Assembly: GCA_023663185.1 (NCBI GenBank)
Contig: JAMPHY010000011.1
Location: forward strand, 1 to 64,000
Direction of reading: 5' to 3'
DNA: 64,000 bases
Source of the DNA: Clostridiales bacterium
Lineage (GTDB): Bacteria; Bacillota; Clostridia; Lachnospirales; Lachnospiraceae
How positions within the stretch are numbered: the first letter of the stretch is position 1; each line of letters begins with the position of its first letter. Of this stretch, positions 25,654 through 33,400 are shown piece after piece. The translations under genes were made by a program, and so were the position numbers. The notes beneath the pieces are model-generated. The model was not told where the DNA came from. It saw only the letters and a program-made list of their open reading frames with translations, and searched no databases.

Positions 25654-28116
25654 ATGAATAAGAGACTCTATAAATTAATGAATTGGGCTGAAATCGAGGG
25701 AGTTATTTATTCCGAATCGGATAATCCGCATAGCATATTGGGAGCGCATGTGAGCGGAAACAATATTCTAATTCAGGCGTTTATGCCCGGAGCAAAAAGC
25801 GTTCGCGTACAGCCGGATACAGCCGATAAAAGCTATCCGATGGAGTGCGTGGACGAAGAGGGATTTTATGCGGTTTTGATTCCTTCAAAGAATATGTTTG
25901 CATATGACTACATCGTAGAGTATGAAGACGGTACGCTTAAAAAGATAAAGGATGCATATAACTTTAAACCACAGATTAGTAAACAGGATACTGATAAATT
26001 CAACGCGGGAATACATTACACTATTTATGATAAACTCGGAGCGCACCCGATGGAAATAGACGGCGTGAAGGGAGTATATTTTGCAGTCTGGGCGCCGAAT
26101 GCACTCCGCGTCAGCACGGTAGGAGATTTTAACGGCTGGGACGGCAGGGTACATCAAATGAGGAGACTTGCCGACTCTGGTATATTTGAAATTTTTATCC
26201 CCGGAGTAAAGGAAGGAGATTGTTATAAATTTGAATTAAAAGCTAAAGGCGGACTTACCTATCTGAAAGCGGATCCTTATGCTTTTGGACAGCAGCTTCG
26301 CCCCGAAACCGCGTCTATTGTCAGGGATTTGCGCGGATTTGACTGGAAAGATGGTAAATGGCTGAAAAAACGCAAAGAGGCTCAGGCGGTCAATGCGCCT
26401 ATCAGCATTTATGAGTTGTATCTTGGTTCTTTTGCTAAGACAGAGGGCGAAAATCCATATATGAATTATAGAGAGCTTGCGCCTAAGATTATTGAATATG
26501 TGAAAAAAATGAATTATACGCATATAGAGCTTATGCCCGTTATGGAGCACCCTTTGGATAATTCATGGGGCTATCAGGTGATAGGCTACTATGCGCCGAC
26601 TTCACGCTATGGTACGGCGGAAGATTTTATGTATTTTATGAACGAAATGCACAAGGCTGATATTGGCGTAATTCTTGATTGGGTGCCTGCGCATTTCCCG
26701 CGCGATACGCACGGACTTTCCAATTTCGACGGCACATGCCTGTATGAACATGCAGATCCGCGCCAAGGAAGCCACCCGCATTGGGGGACGCTTATCTATA
26801 ATTACGGAAGACCTGAGGTGCGCAATTATCTGATTGCCAATGCACTGTATTGGGTAGAGCAGTATCATGCGGACGGTATCAGAATGGACGCAGTAGCCTC
26901 TATGTTATATCTTGACTATGGTAAGAGCGACGGACAATGGGTGGCGAATATCTACGGCGGTAACGAAAATCTGGAAGCGGTGGAGTTTCTTAAACATCTC
27001 AATTCCGTGATGAAAAAGAGAAATGACGGCGTTCTTATGATTGCCGAAGAATCGACGGCGTGGCCTAAGGTGACGGGCGAGCTGAACGACGACGGACTTG
27101 GTTTTGACTTAAAGTGGAATATGGGATTTATGAACGATTATTTAAGCTATATCAAAAATGATCCGTATTTCCGTTCAGGCTGTCATAATAACCTGACATT
27201 TAGCATGATATATGCGTACAGCGAGAATTTTGTGCTGGTATTTTCACATGATGAGGTGGTGCATGGGAAGGCGACCATGCTTGGAAAGATGCCGGGTGAA
27301 AATAAGGATAAGTTTGCTAACTTACGTCTGACCTATGCGTATCTTATGACGCATCCGGGCAAAAAACTCTTGTTCATGGGACAGGATATCGGAGAATTCG
27401 ACGAATGGAACGAGGAACGCACAGTAGAGTGGGAGCTTTTGGAGTATCCTGAGCATAAGAAGCTGAATAAACTGATGGCAGATTTGAATAAACTGTACAC
27501 CACGCTGCCCGCCATGTATAAGAAAGACGATTCGTGGGAGGGCTTTGAATGGATTAACTGCATAACGCCGCAGGCTTGTATGCTTTCATATATGCGTAAG
27601 GCGGATAAGGAAAAGGATACCTTGATTGTAGTTGCCAATTTTGCCAATGCAAAACAGGACTTTACGGTGGGAGTGCCTTACGAGGGTAAATATAAGGAAA
27701 TCCTCAATACCGACGCGACTGCTTATGGCGGCAGTGGAACCGTAAATTCTAAAGAAAAGCATACTATCGATAAAGAATGGGACGGAAAGCCCTATGCGAT
27801 TGAAGTGGTAAGCGCGCCTTTATCTTTAAGTATTTTTGAATATATTCCCTATACTGCGGAAGAAAAAGCCGCTATAGACAAGGCAAAAGCTGAGGCTATC
27901 CGCAAAGCGAAGGAAGAGCAGGAAAAACGTGAAGCCACAGAAGCGGCAAGAATCACGGCAATAGAAGCAGAAGAAGCTAAGGCGGCGGCAAAAAGAGCCA
28001 TGCAGGAAGCCGAAGAAAAGGTCAAAGCTGCAAATGCGGCGGCTGAGCGGCTTAAGAAGATAACGGAGAAGGCGGCGCCTAAGACGAAAAAGACGACAAA
28101 ATCAACAAAACTCTGA
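25654..28116 (+). CDS. glgB: 1,4-alpha-glucan branching enzyme with C-terminal Ala/Lys/Glu-rich tail
   Basis: Introduces alpha-1,6 branches into glycogen (GH13 family). 820 residues against about 630-730 normally. Order: N-terminal domain and CBM48 (FAVWAPNALRVSTVGDFNGWDG, about 145-165), the catalytic barrel with nucleophile Asp in GIRMDAV (about 412), acid/base Glu in MIAEEST (about 464) and transition-state Asp in FSHDEVVHGK (about 532), then a C-terminal beta domain. From about residue 735 a roughly 85-residue helical extension rich in Ala, Lys and Glu follows and ends in Lys/Thr. It is predicted coiled coil and is unusual for GlgB. GGAAGGAG precedes the ATG. No other glg genes are adjacent. 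Confidence 0.95.
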   Translation: MNKRLYKLMNWAEIEGVIYSESDNPHSILGAHVSGNNILIQAFMPGAKSVRVQPDTADKSYPMECVDEEGFYAVLIPSKNMFAYDYIVEYEDGTLKKIKDAYNFKPQISKQDTDKFNAGIHYTIYDKLGAHPMEIDGVKGVYFAVWAPNALRVSTVGDFNGWDGRVHQMRRLADSGIFEIFIPGVKEGDCYKFELKAKGGLTYLKADPYAFGQQLRPETASIVRDLRGFDWKDGKWLKKRKEAQAVNAPISIYELYLGSFAKTEGENPYMNYRELAPKIIEYVKKMNYTHIELMPVMEHPLDNSWGYQVIGYYAPTSRYGTAEDFMYFMNEMHKADIGVILDWVPAHFPRDTHGLSNFDGTCLYEHADPRQGSHPHWGTLIYNYGRPEVRNYLIANALYWVEQYHADGIRMDAVASMLYLDYGKSDGQWVANIYGGNENLEAVEFLKHLNSVMKKRNDGVLMIAEESTAWPKVTGELNDDGLGFDLKWNMGFMNDYLSYIKNDPYFRSGCHNNLTFSMIYAYSENFVLVFSHDEVVHGKATMLGKMPGENKDKFANLRLTYAYLMTHPGKKLLFMGQDIGEFDEWNEERTVEWELLEYPEHKKLNKLMADLNKLYTTLPAMYKKDDSWEGFEWINCITPQACMLSYMRKADKEKDTLIVVANFANAKQDFTVGVPYEGKYKEILNTDATAYGGSGTVNSKEKHTIDKEWDGKPYAIEVVSAPLSLSIFEYIPYTAEEKAAIDKAKAEAIRKAKEEQEKREATEAARITAIEAEEAKAAAKRAMQEAEEKVKAANAAAERLKKITEKAAPKTKKTTKSTKL

Positions 28117-28142
28117 ATTTTATAAAAAATATTAATTCGTTA

Positions 28143-28171
28143 TTGCAAAAAAAGAAATAACCCTTTATAAT
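28143..28171 (+). promoter_or_regulatory. Promoter of tRNA-Thr
   Basis: TTGCAA (28143-28148), a 17-base spacer and consensus TATAAT (28166-28171), 12 bases before the mature tRNA 5' end. Confidence 0.7.
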
Positions 28172-28183
28172 AACATAGGGTAA

Positions 28184-28256
28184 GCTGGAATAGCGCAGTT
28201 GGTAGCGCAACTGATTCGTAATCAGTAGGTCGAGGGTTCGAGTCCCTTTTCCAGCT
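28184..28256 (+). tRNA. tRNA-Thr (anticodon CGT)
   Basis: A 73-base tRNA with a full cloverleaf. Acceptor GCTGGAA/TTCCAGC, D arm with AGTTGGTAGC, anticodon stem ACTGA/TCAGT with loop TTCGTAA (anticodon CGT, reading ACG), and T arm with GGTTCGAGTCC. CCA is not encoded. A T run after it (28257 onward) may end transcription. Confidence 0.95.
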
Positions 28257-28297
28257 TTTTCTTATTTAATTATTTATAGTCTGAAAGAGGGAACAAT

Positions 28298-28663
28298 ATG
28301 AAATTTATCCCTTTATCTGAATCCGAAGGCTCTGCCGACAAAAACATTTTAAAAGAAGAATTTAAAGCCGCGGCGTATGCCGGCGAAGGCAGACTCGGAG
28401 AAAAGCGTCTGTTCTACCGTTATTTTATTAATGTTAAATACATCTCATATCTGAATATACAAAAAGCCTACCTTAGAGTTGAAAGTGGAGAGTCCGGAGA
28501 ATTTCTGTTACAGGAATTCTATCTTATGCTGGTCTTTAAAGATGGCAGCGAAGGAAAATTGCGCTTTGAACGCGAGGGGAATGTGAAGACGATTCTGGAA
28601 TATCTTAAAGAAAATTATCCTGATATCGAAATCGGATATAAAAAACAACGCCCAGAAAAGTAG
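28298..28663 (+). CDS. Small protein of unknown function
   Basis: 121 residues, soluble, alternating helix and strand; no signal or membrane segment. Contains MKFIPLSESEG, YFINVKYISYLNIQKAYLRVE and LMLVFKDGSEGKLRFEREGNVKTILEYLKENYP, which looks like a compact alpha/beta domain with a PH-like or sheet-rich centre. AGAGGGAAC precedes the ATG. It stands alone between tRNA-Thr and the nrd operon. No family was recognised. Confidence 0.65.
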   Translation: MKFIPLSESEGSADKNILKEEFKAAAYAGEGRLGEKRLFYRYFINVKYISYLNIQKAYLRVESGESGEFLLQEFYLMLVFKDGSEGKLRFEREGNVKTILEYLKENYPDIEIGYKKQRPEK

Positions 28664-28721
28664 GTAGCAGTTCAACCATACCATTCATAAGTTGCCAAAA
28701 TATATATTTTCAAACTAATCC

Positions 28722-28776
28722 TTGACATATATTTTTACCGTGCTACAATATATAGTATACTGAGAACTAGATATTG
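28722..28776 (+). promoter_or_regulatory. nrdDG promoter with tandem NrdR-like boxes
   Basis: The promoter is TTGACA (28722-28727), 16 bases, TACAAT (28744-28749). Box 1, CAATATATAG (28746-28755), fits the NrdR core CWATATATWG completely; box 2, CTAGATATTG (28767-28776), differs at one position. They are 21 bases apart, two helical turns, and box 1 overlaps the -10. This is the known layout for NrdR repression of ribonucleotide reductase genes. Confidence 0.75.
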
Positions 28777-28828
28777 TATCAAAATATTTTATGGTAATAC
28801 TATATAATAAGATTGTTGGGGGTTAAAT

Positions 28829-30991
28829 ATGAAGATTATCAAAAGAAGCGGTGCGGAAGTAGCTTTTGACTTGGAGAAGATTTCTGCCGCCATACGCAAG
28901 GCAAACGACAGCGTTGAAGGAATGGAAAAAATTTCCGAGGAGGAAATTGAAGAGATTGCCAAAGTGGTAGCGGACCACTGTGTAGAAATGAAGCGTTCTC
29001 CAAGCGTGGAAGAAATTCAGGATATGGTGGAAAACCAGCTTATGAAGCACGACGCCTATTCTATGGCGAGAAATTATATTACTTATCGTTACAGGCGTGC
29101 GCTTGTGCGTAAGTCCAATTCTACGGACCAGCAGATATTGAGCCTGCTGGAATGCAATAACGAGGAAGTTAAGCAGGAGAACTCTAATAAAAATCCGACT
29201 GTAAACAGTGTGCAGCGCGATTATATGGCGGGAGAAGTGAGCAAGGATATTACAAAGAGGTTTTTGCTGCCGCCTGATATAGTAGAAGCTCATGAGCAAG
29301 GCGTAATCCACTTCCATGATGCAGATTATTTTGCCCAGCATATGCACAACTGTTGTCTGGTAAATTTAGAGGACATGCTGCAGAACGGAACCGTAATAAG
29401 CGAGACGATGATAGACACACCGAAGAGTTTCTCCACGGCATGTAATGTCGCAACCCAGTGTATCGCACAGATAGCCAGTTCGCAGTACGGCGGACAGAGT
29501 ATATCTTTAGCGCATTTGGCTCCCTTCGTACAGGTGAGTCGTGAAAAGCTGCGCCGTGTAGTCCGCGAGGAAATGCAGGCGGCGGGCATTGCCGTAACCG
29601 AGGAGCAGGTAAATACGATTGCCGAAGTGCGCGTAAGGGAAGAAATCAACCGCGGCGTGCAGATGATTCAATATCAGGTTATCACGCTGATGACGACCAA
29701 CGGACAAGCGCCGTTTGTCACCGTATTCATGTATATTGACGAAGCTCCCGAAGGACAGACCAGAGACGATCTGGCAATGGTAATCGAGGAGATGCTTAAC
29801 CAGCGTATCCGCGGAGTTAAGAATGAAAGAGGCGTGTATATTACCCCCGCGTTTCCTAAGCTTATTTACGTTCTCGAAGAGGACAACATTCATGAAGACA
29901 GCAAATACTGGTATCTGACCAAGCTTGCCGCTAAATGTACGGCGAAAAGAATGGTGCCCGACTATATTTCCGAGAAGATTATGAAAAAGTTAAAAGACGG
30001 CAACTGCTATACCTGTATGGGCTGCCGTTCTTTCCTTACAGTATACCATGATGAGAATGGTAAACCGAAATTTTATGGCAGATTCAATCAGGGTGTGGTG
30101 ACATTAAATCTTGTGGACATTGCGTGTTCGTCGGGAAAAGACATGGACGCTTTCTGGAAAATATTTGATGAAAGGCTGGAGCTTTGCAAACGTGCGCTTA
30201 TGTGCAGGCATGACAGGCTAAAAGGCACGCCTTCCGATGTCGCGCCGATTTTATGGCAGTATGGTGCGCTTGCCAGACTTAAAAAAGGAGAGCCGATTGA
30301 CAAGCTGCTCTATGGCGGGTACTCCACGATTTCTTTAGGCTATGCGGGCTTGTGTGAATGTACAAAATATATGACAGGAAAATCGCATACAGATCCGGAA
30401 GCAACGCCTTTTGCACTGGAAGTTATGCAACGTTTAAATGCCGCATGTAAGAAATGGGCGAAGGAAACAAATATTGATTTCAGCCTTTACGGTACGCCGC
30501 TTGAATCCACGACATATAAATTCTCCAAATGCTTACAGAAGCGTTTCGGTATCATTGAAGGCGTGACGGATAAGAGCTATATTACTAACAGCTATCATGT
30601 ACATGTGACTGAAAATATCAACGCTTTTGATAAGCTTACATTTGAATCACAGTTTCAGGAGCTGTCGCCGGGCGGCGCAATAAGCTATGTGGAAGTGCCG
30701 AACATGGAGAATAATATAGACGCTGTGCTTGCCGTTATGAAGCATATTTATGATAATATCATGTATGCTGAGCTTAATACCAAAAGCGATTACTGTCAGG
30801 TATGCGATTACCACGGAGAGATTAAAATTGTGACAGATAACGACGGCAAACTGATTTGGGAGTGTCCAAACTGCAAAAATAGGGACCAGAACAAAATGAA
30901 TGTAGCGAGACGTACCTGCGGTTATATAGGCACGCAGTTCTGGAATCAGGGACGCACGCAGGAGATTAAGGAAAGAGTTCTGCATCTGTAA
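28829..30991 (+). CDS. nrdD: Anaerobic (class III) ribonucleoside-triphosphate reductase
   Basis: Reduces ribonucleoside triphosphates to deoxy forms without oxygen, using a glycyl radical made by NrdG. 720 residues. An N-terminal ATP-cone (MKIIKRSGAEVAFDLEKISAAI) gives allosteric control. Then comes the barrel, with CYTCMGCRS and PGGAISYVEVPN. Near the C-terminus is a zinc site (CQVCDYHG and CPNC) and the glycyl radical segment RRTCGYIG. The start follows TTGGGGG. Operon with nrdG (14-base gap). The host must live at least partly anaerobically. Confidence 0.98.
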   Translation: MKIIKRSGAEVAFDLEKISAAIRKANDSVEGMEKISEEEIEEIAKVVADHCVEMKRSPSVEEIQDMVENQLMKHDAYSMARNYITYRYRRALVRKSNSTDQQILSLLECNNEEVKQENSNKNPTVNSVQRDYMAGEVSKDITKRFLLPPDIVEAHEQGVIHFHDADYFAQHMHNCCLVNLEDMLQNGTVISETMIDTPKSFSTACNVATQCIAQIASSQYGGQSISLAHLAPFVQVSREKLRRVVREEMQAAGIAVTEEQVNTIAEVRVREEINRGVQMIQYQVITLMTTNGQAPFVTVFMYIDEAPEGQTRDDLAMVIEEMLNQRIRGVKNERGVYITPAFPKLIYVLEEDNIHEDSKYWYLTKLAAKCTAKRMVPDYISEKIMKKLKDGNCYTCMGCRSFLTVYHDENGKPKFYGRFNQGVVTLNLVDIACSSGKDMDAFWKIFDERLELCKRALMCRHDRLKGTPSDVAPILWQYGALARLKKGEPIDKLLYGGYSTISLGYAGLCECTKYMTGKSHTDPEATPFALEVMQRLNAACKKWAKETNIDFSLYGTPLESTTYKFSKCLQKRFGIIEGVTDKSYITNSYHVHVTENINAFDKLTFESQFQELSPGGAISYVEVPNMENNIDAVLAVMKHIYDNIMYAELNTKSDYCQVCDYHGEIKIVTDNDGKLIWECPNCKNRDQNKMNVARRTCGYIGTQFWNQGRTQEIKERVLHL

Positions 30992-31005
30992 TTAGGAGAC
31001 GACAA

Positions 31006-31527
31006 ATGTACTATTCGGAGATAAAAGAATATGATATCGCCAATGGACCGGGAGTAAGGGTTACATTGTTCGTGAGCGGCTGTACGCACCACTGTAAAGG
31101 CTGCTTCAACGAGATGACATGGGATTTCCAATATGGCAGACCGTTCATGGCGGAAGATATTGAGAGAATTTTAAAGCTTATGGAGCCGTCATATATATCA
31201 GGACTCACCCTGCTTGGCGGCGAACCGATGGAATATGTAAACGAACAGGGGCTTTTGCCCCTGCTTCGTGCTGTAAAAGAAAAGTATCCGCATAAGTCGG
31301 TATGGTGCTATACCGGTTATCTGTTTGATAAGGACATTCTTAACGATTTTAGCCATAAGTGGCAGGAGACGAAAGAAATGCTTTCTTATCTCGATATCAT
31401 TGTAGACGGTGAGTTCATCGAAGAGCAAAAAGACATAAGCCTTCAGTTTAGGGGTTCTTCCAATCAGAGAATTATCGATGTCAAAAAATCCATGCAATCA
31501 GACGAAATTGTCCTGTGGGAAGGATAA
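31006..31527 (+). CDS. nrdG: Anaerobic ribonucleotide reductase activase (radical SAM)
   Basis: Generates the glycyl radical on NrdD with a 4Fe-4S cluster and S-adenosylmethionine. 173 residues. The radical-SAM motif is CTHHCKGC (CxxxCxxC, about 25-32), with GPGVRVTLFVSGC before it and LTLLGGEPM after it. AGGAGACGAC precedes the ATG. Translationally close to nrdD. Confidence 0.97.
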   Translation: MYYSEIKEYDIANGPGVRVTLFVSGCTHHCKGCFNEMTWDFQYGRPFMAEDIERILKLMEPSYISGLTLLGGEPMEYVNEQGLLPLLRAVKEKYPHKSVWCYTGYLFDKDILNDFSHKWQETKEMLSYLDIIVDGEFIEEQKDISLQFRGSSNQRIIDVKKSMQSDEIVLWEG

Positions 31528-31532
31528 TAAAA

Positions 31533-32777
31533 ATGAAGAAAAAAATACTTATAATAATTCTTACATTATGCGTTGTTCTGATAATGACAGCCTGCGGCAA
31601 AAATACAGACACAGCAGAAGCGGACAGGTTCTATGAAGCGGGGCGCAAAAGCCTTTACGGACTGGACGGAACGCAGATTAACCTTGAGGACGCCTATACG
31701 AATTTCATAAAGTCGCAGGAGCTTGGAAATACTGATGCGAATTTCTATCTCGGTTTATTGGCTGACGAATATTACAATTATCCCATACAGAATTATAAGC
31801 AGGCAAGAGCATATTATGAGCAATGCGGGGACAATCCACATGCGCAGATTGTTTTAGGGCTTTTATACTATTGGGGAAATGGCGTAGATGAAGACAAGGA
31901 AAAGGGTAAAGAACTTTTTCAGTCAGCGATAGAACAGGGTGTGACTGAGGGATATTATGGGTATGCCGTTATCATGCAATATAATGATTATGAAACTGCC
32001 TTAGAATATTATAATAAAGTAATAGAAGAAGGCACAGAGCAGTTTTATATTGCAAGGGCAATGTGTTCTATCGGCGATATGTATGAGTGGGACAGGAGAT
32101 TGGGACGTGATTACGAAAAGGCAGCCGAGTGGTACATAAAGGCAGCGGATTTGGGTGATAAGTACGCAATGCGGGAATTAGGCTCTATGTATGCGTATGG
32201 CAAAGGCGTAGAACAGGACGGAGCAAAAGCAATCGAATGGTATATCAAAGCAGCGGATATAGGCGATACGGGCGCACTGTATTCTATTGGCGATATGTAT
32301 ATGTTTGGCGGAAGCGTGGAGCAGGATTATGATAAAGCAATCGAATGGTACACCAAAGCGGCTGATTTAGGCGATATGGACGCAATGCGCAGACTTGCTA
32401 CTTTATATAAGTATGGCAATATATATGGGTATGGCGAAGAAGAAATACAGCCGGATTATGATAAGGCAGTCGAATGGTATACAAAATTAGCTGATTTAGG
32501 TGATATGAATGCAATGCGTACTCTTGGCGGTATATATAGAGAAGGCGTTGGAGTGGAGCAGGACGGAGAAAAAGCCCTCGAATGGTATGCCAAAGCAGCG
32601 GATTTAAGTGATACGCGCGCAATGTGCATGATTGCTTATATGTATGATGATGGCATTGGAGTGGAGCAAGATTATGAAAAAGCGCTCGAATGGTATACAA
32701 AGGCGGCAAATTTAGGTGATATTGATTCGAAGATTATACTTGGAACTAAGTATAGGTATGGAGAAGGAGTAGAGTAG
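31533..32777 (+). CDS. Sel1-repeat lipoprotein, truncated by an in-frame amber codon
   Basis: 414 residues as read. Type II signal peptide with lipobox LIMTAC, then a conserved N-terminal part (FYEAGRKSLYGLDGTQINLEDAY) and Sel1-like (TPR-related) repeats of about 36 residues. At least six units end in EWYxKAADLGD, joined by MYxYGxGVEQD. Sel1 repeats form a solenoid for protein-protein binding; here it would be exposed on the outer face of the membrane. The frame is cut at TAG (32775-32777), where sister repeats read GVEQD (CAG), and continues in frame for 69 codons. Starts 6 bases after nrdG; GGAAGG is the ribosome site. Paralogue of 33401-35149. Confidence 0.82.
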   Translation: MKKKILIIILTLCVVLIMTACGKNTDTAEADRFYEAGRKSLYGLDGTQINLEDAYTNFIKSQELGNTDANFYLGLLADEYYNYPIQNYKQARAYYEQCGDNPHAQIVLGLLYYWGNGVDEDKEKGKELFQSAIEQGVTEGYYGYAVIMQYNDYETALEYYNKVIEEGTEQFYIARAMCSIGDMYEWDRRLGRDYEKAAEWYIKAADLGDKYAMRELGSMYAYGKGVEQDGAKAIEWYIKAADIGDTGALYSIGDMYMFGGSVEQDYDKAIEWYTKAADLGDMDAMRRLATLYKYGNIYGYGEEEIQPDYDKAVEWYTKLADLGDMNAMRTLGGIYREGVGVEQDGEKALEWYAKAADLSDTRAMCMIAYMYDDGIGVEQDYEKALEWYTKAANLGDIDSKIILGTKYRYGEGVE

Positions 32778-32984
32778 GACGGCGAAAAAGCTATCGAATG
32801 GTATATGGATGCGTTAGATAAAGGCTCTAATATTAGATATGTATGGAATTATATTGCCGATATGTATAGATATGGCGAAGGAGTGGAGCAGGATTACGAT
32901 AAGGCAATAGAATATTACACAAAAGCTGCGAACTTAGGTGATACGTCTGCGAAGGAGACTCTTAAGGAGTTGCAGGGACAGTAA
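32778..32984 (+). pseudogene. Severed C-terminus of the first Sel1 lipoprotein
   Basis: In-frame continuation after the TAG: DGEKAIEWYMDAL, then MYRYGEGVEQDYDKAIEYYTKAANLGD, ending in KETLKELQGQ with TAA at 32982-32984. The ending matches that of the intact paralogue (AKEALAELQGQ), so the original gene ran to 32984. The break is a single C-to-T change (CAG to TAG) or a sequencing error. It has no start or ribosome site of its own. Confidence 0.85.
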
Positions 32985-33039
32985 GCGGAATATAATCTAT
33001 AAAGTCGTATAGAGAGATAATTATGCATAGAATAAAAGC

Positions 33040-33068
33040 TTTACACTTTTTACATACTTTGTTATGAT
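33040..33068 (+). promoter_or_regulatory. Promoter of the first small module protein
   Basis: TTTACA (33040-33045), a 17-base spacer and TATGAT (33063-33068). The gene starts at 33111 with AGGTGAT upstream, so it can be expressed separately from the Sel1 gene. Confidence 0.55.
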
Positions 33069-33110
33069 TAAGTTGTAACAACTGACAGAGATGAAAGGGT
33101 AGGTGATTGT

Positions 33111-33296
33111 ATGACTGAGGGCGAAATGATAAAAATAACAGTCGAAGAGTTTGCAAGAATTCAAAAATATATGCTTTTAATAGAAAATAAAGAGTCAGCA
33201 GCATATAAAGAGATTAAAGGTAGGTATATTGAACTGAAAGTAATACTCACACAATCCGGCGTTAATCTCACAGAACTTGATATAGTAAAAGCATAA
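33111..33296 (+). CDS. Small module protein, copy 1
   Basis: 61 residues, helical, no membrane segment. Clearly related to the 64-residue protein at 35501-35695: both share EEFARIQKYM-L / EDFAKVQKYMML, a Y-x-LK-IL stretch and GVNLTELD / GVNLSELD. Each copy lies directly downstream of a Sel1-repeat lipoprotein, so they travel as a module. It could be a cytoplasmic partner, immunity or regulatory protein; no family was recognised. AGGTGAT is 5 bases before the ATG. Confidence 0.75.
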   Translation: MTEGEMIKITVEEFARIQKYMLLIENKESAAYKEIKGRYIELKVILTQSGVNLTELDIVKA

Positions 33297-33305
33297 TAAC
33301 CAAAT

Positions 33306-33349
33306 AGGTGTAAAGTCTTTATTAAATTATTAAGTCTTTACGCCTTTTT
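33306..33349 (+). terminator. Terminator of module copy 1
   Basis: AGGTGTAAAG (33306-33315) pairs with CTTTACGCCT (33336-33345), followed by TTTTT to 33349. A related GTAAAG/CTTTAC stem ends module copy 2, where a long hairpin lies inside it. Confidence 0.75.
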
Positions 33350-33400
33350 AATTTAGAAAATTCTGCTGCTAAAAACAAATACAGCAAAAGGATAAGAAAA

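Noticed and set aside
32775-32777. Genome-wide recoding of TAG as an amino acid
   Set aside because: Several normal genes in the window (e.g. tyrS, leuB) end in TAG at family-typical lengths.
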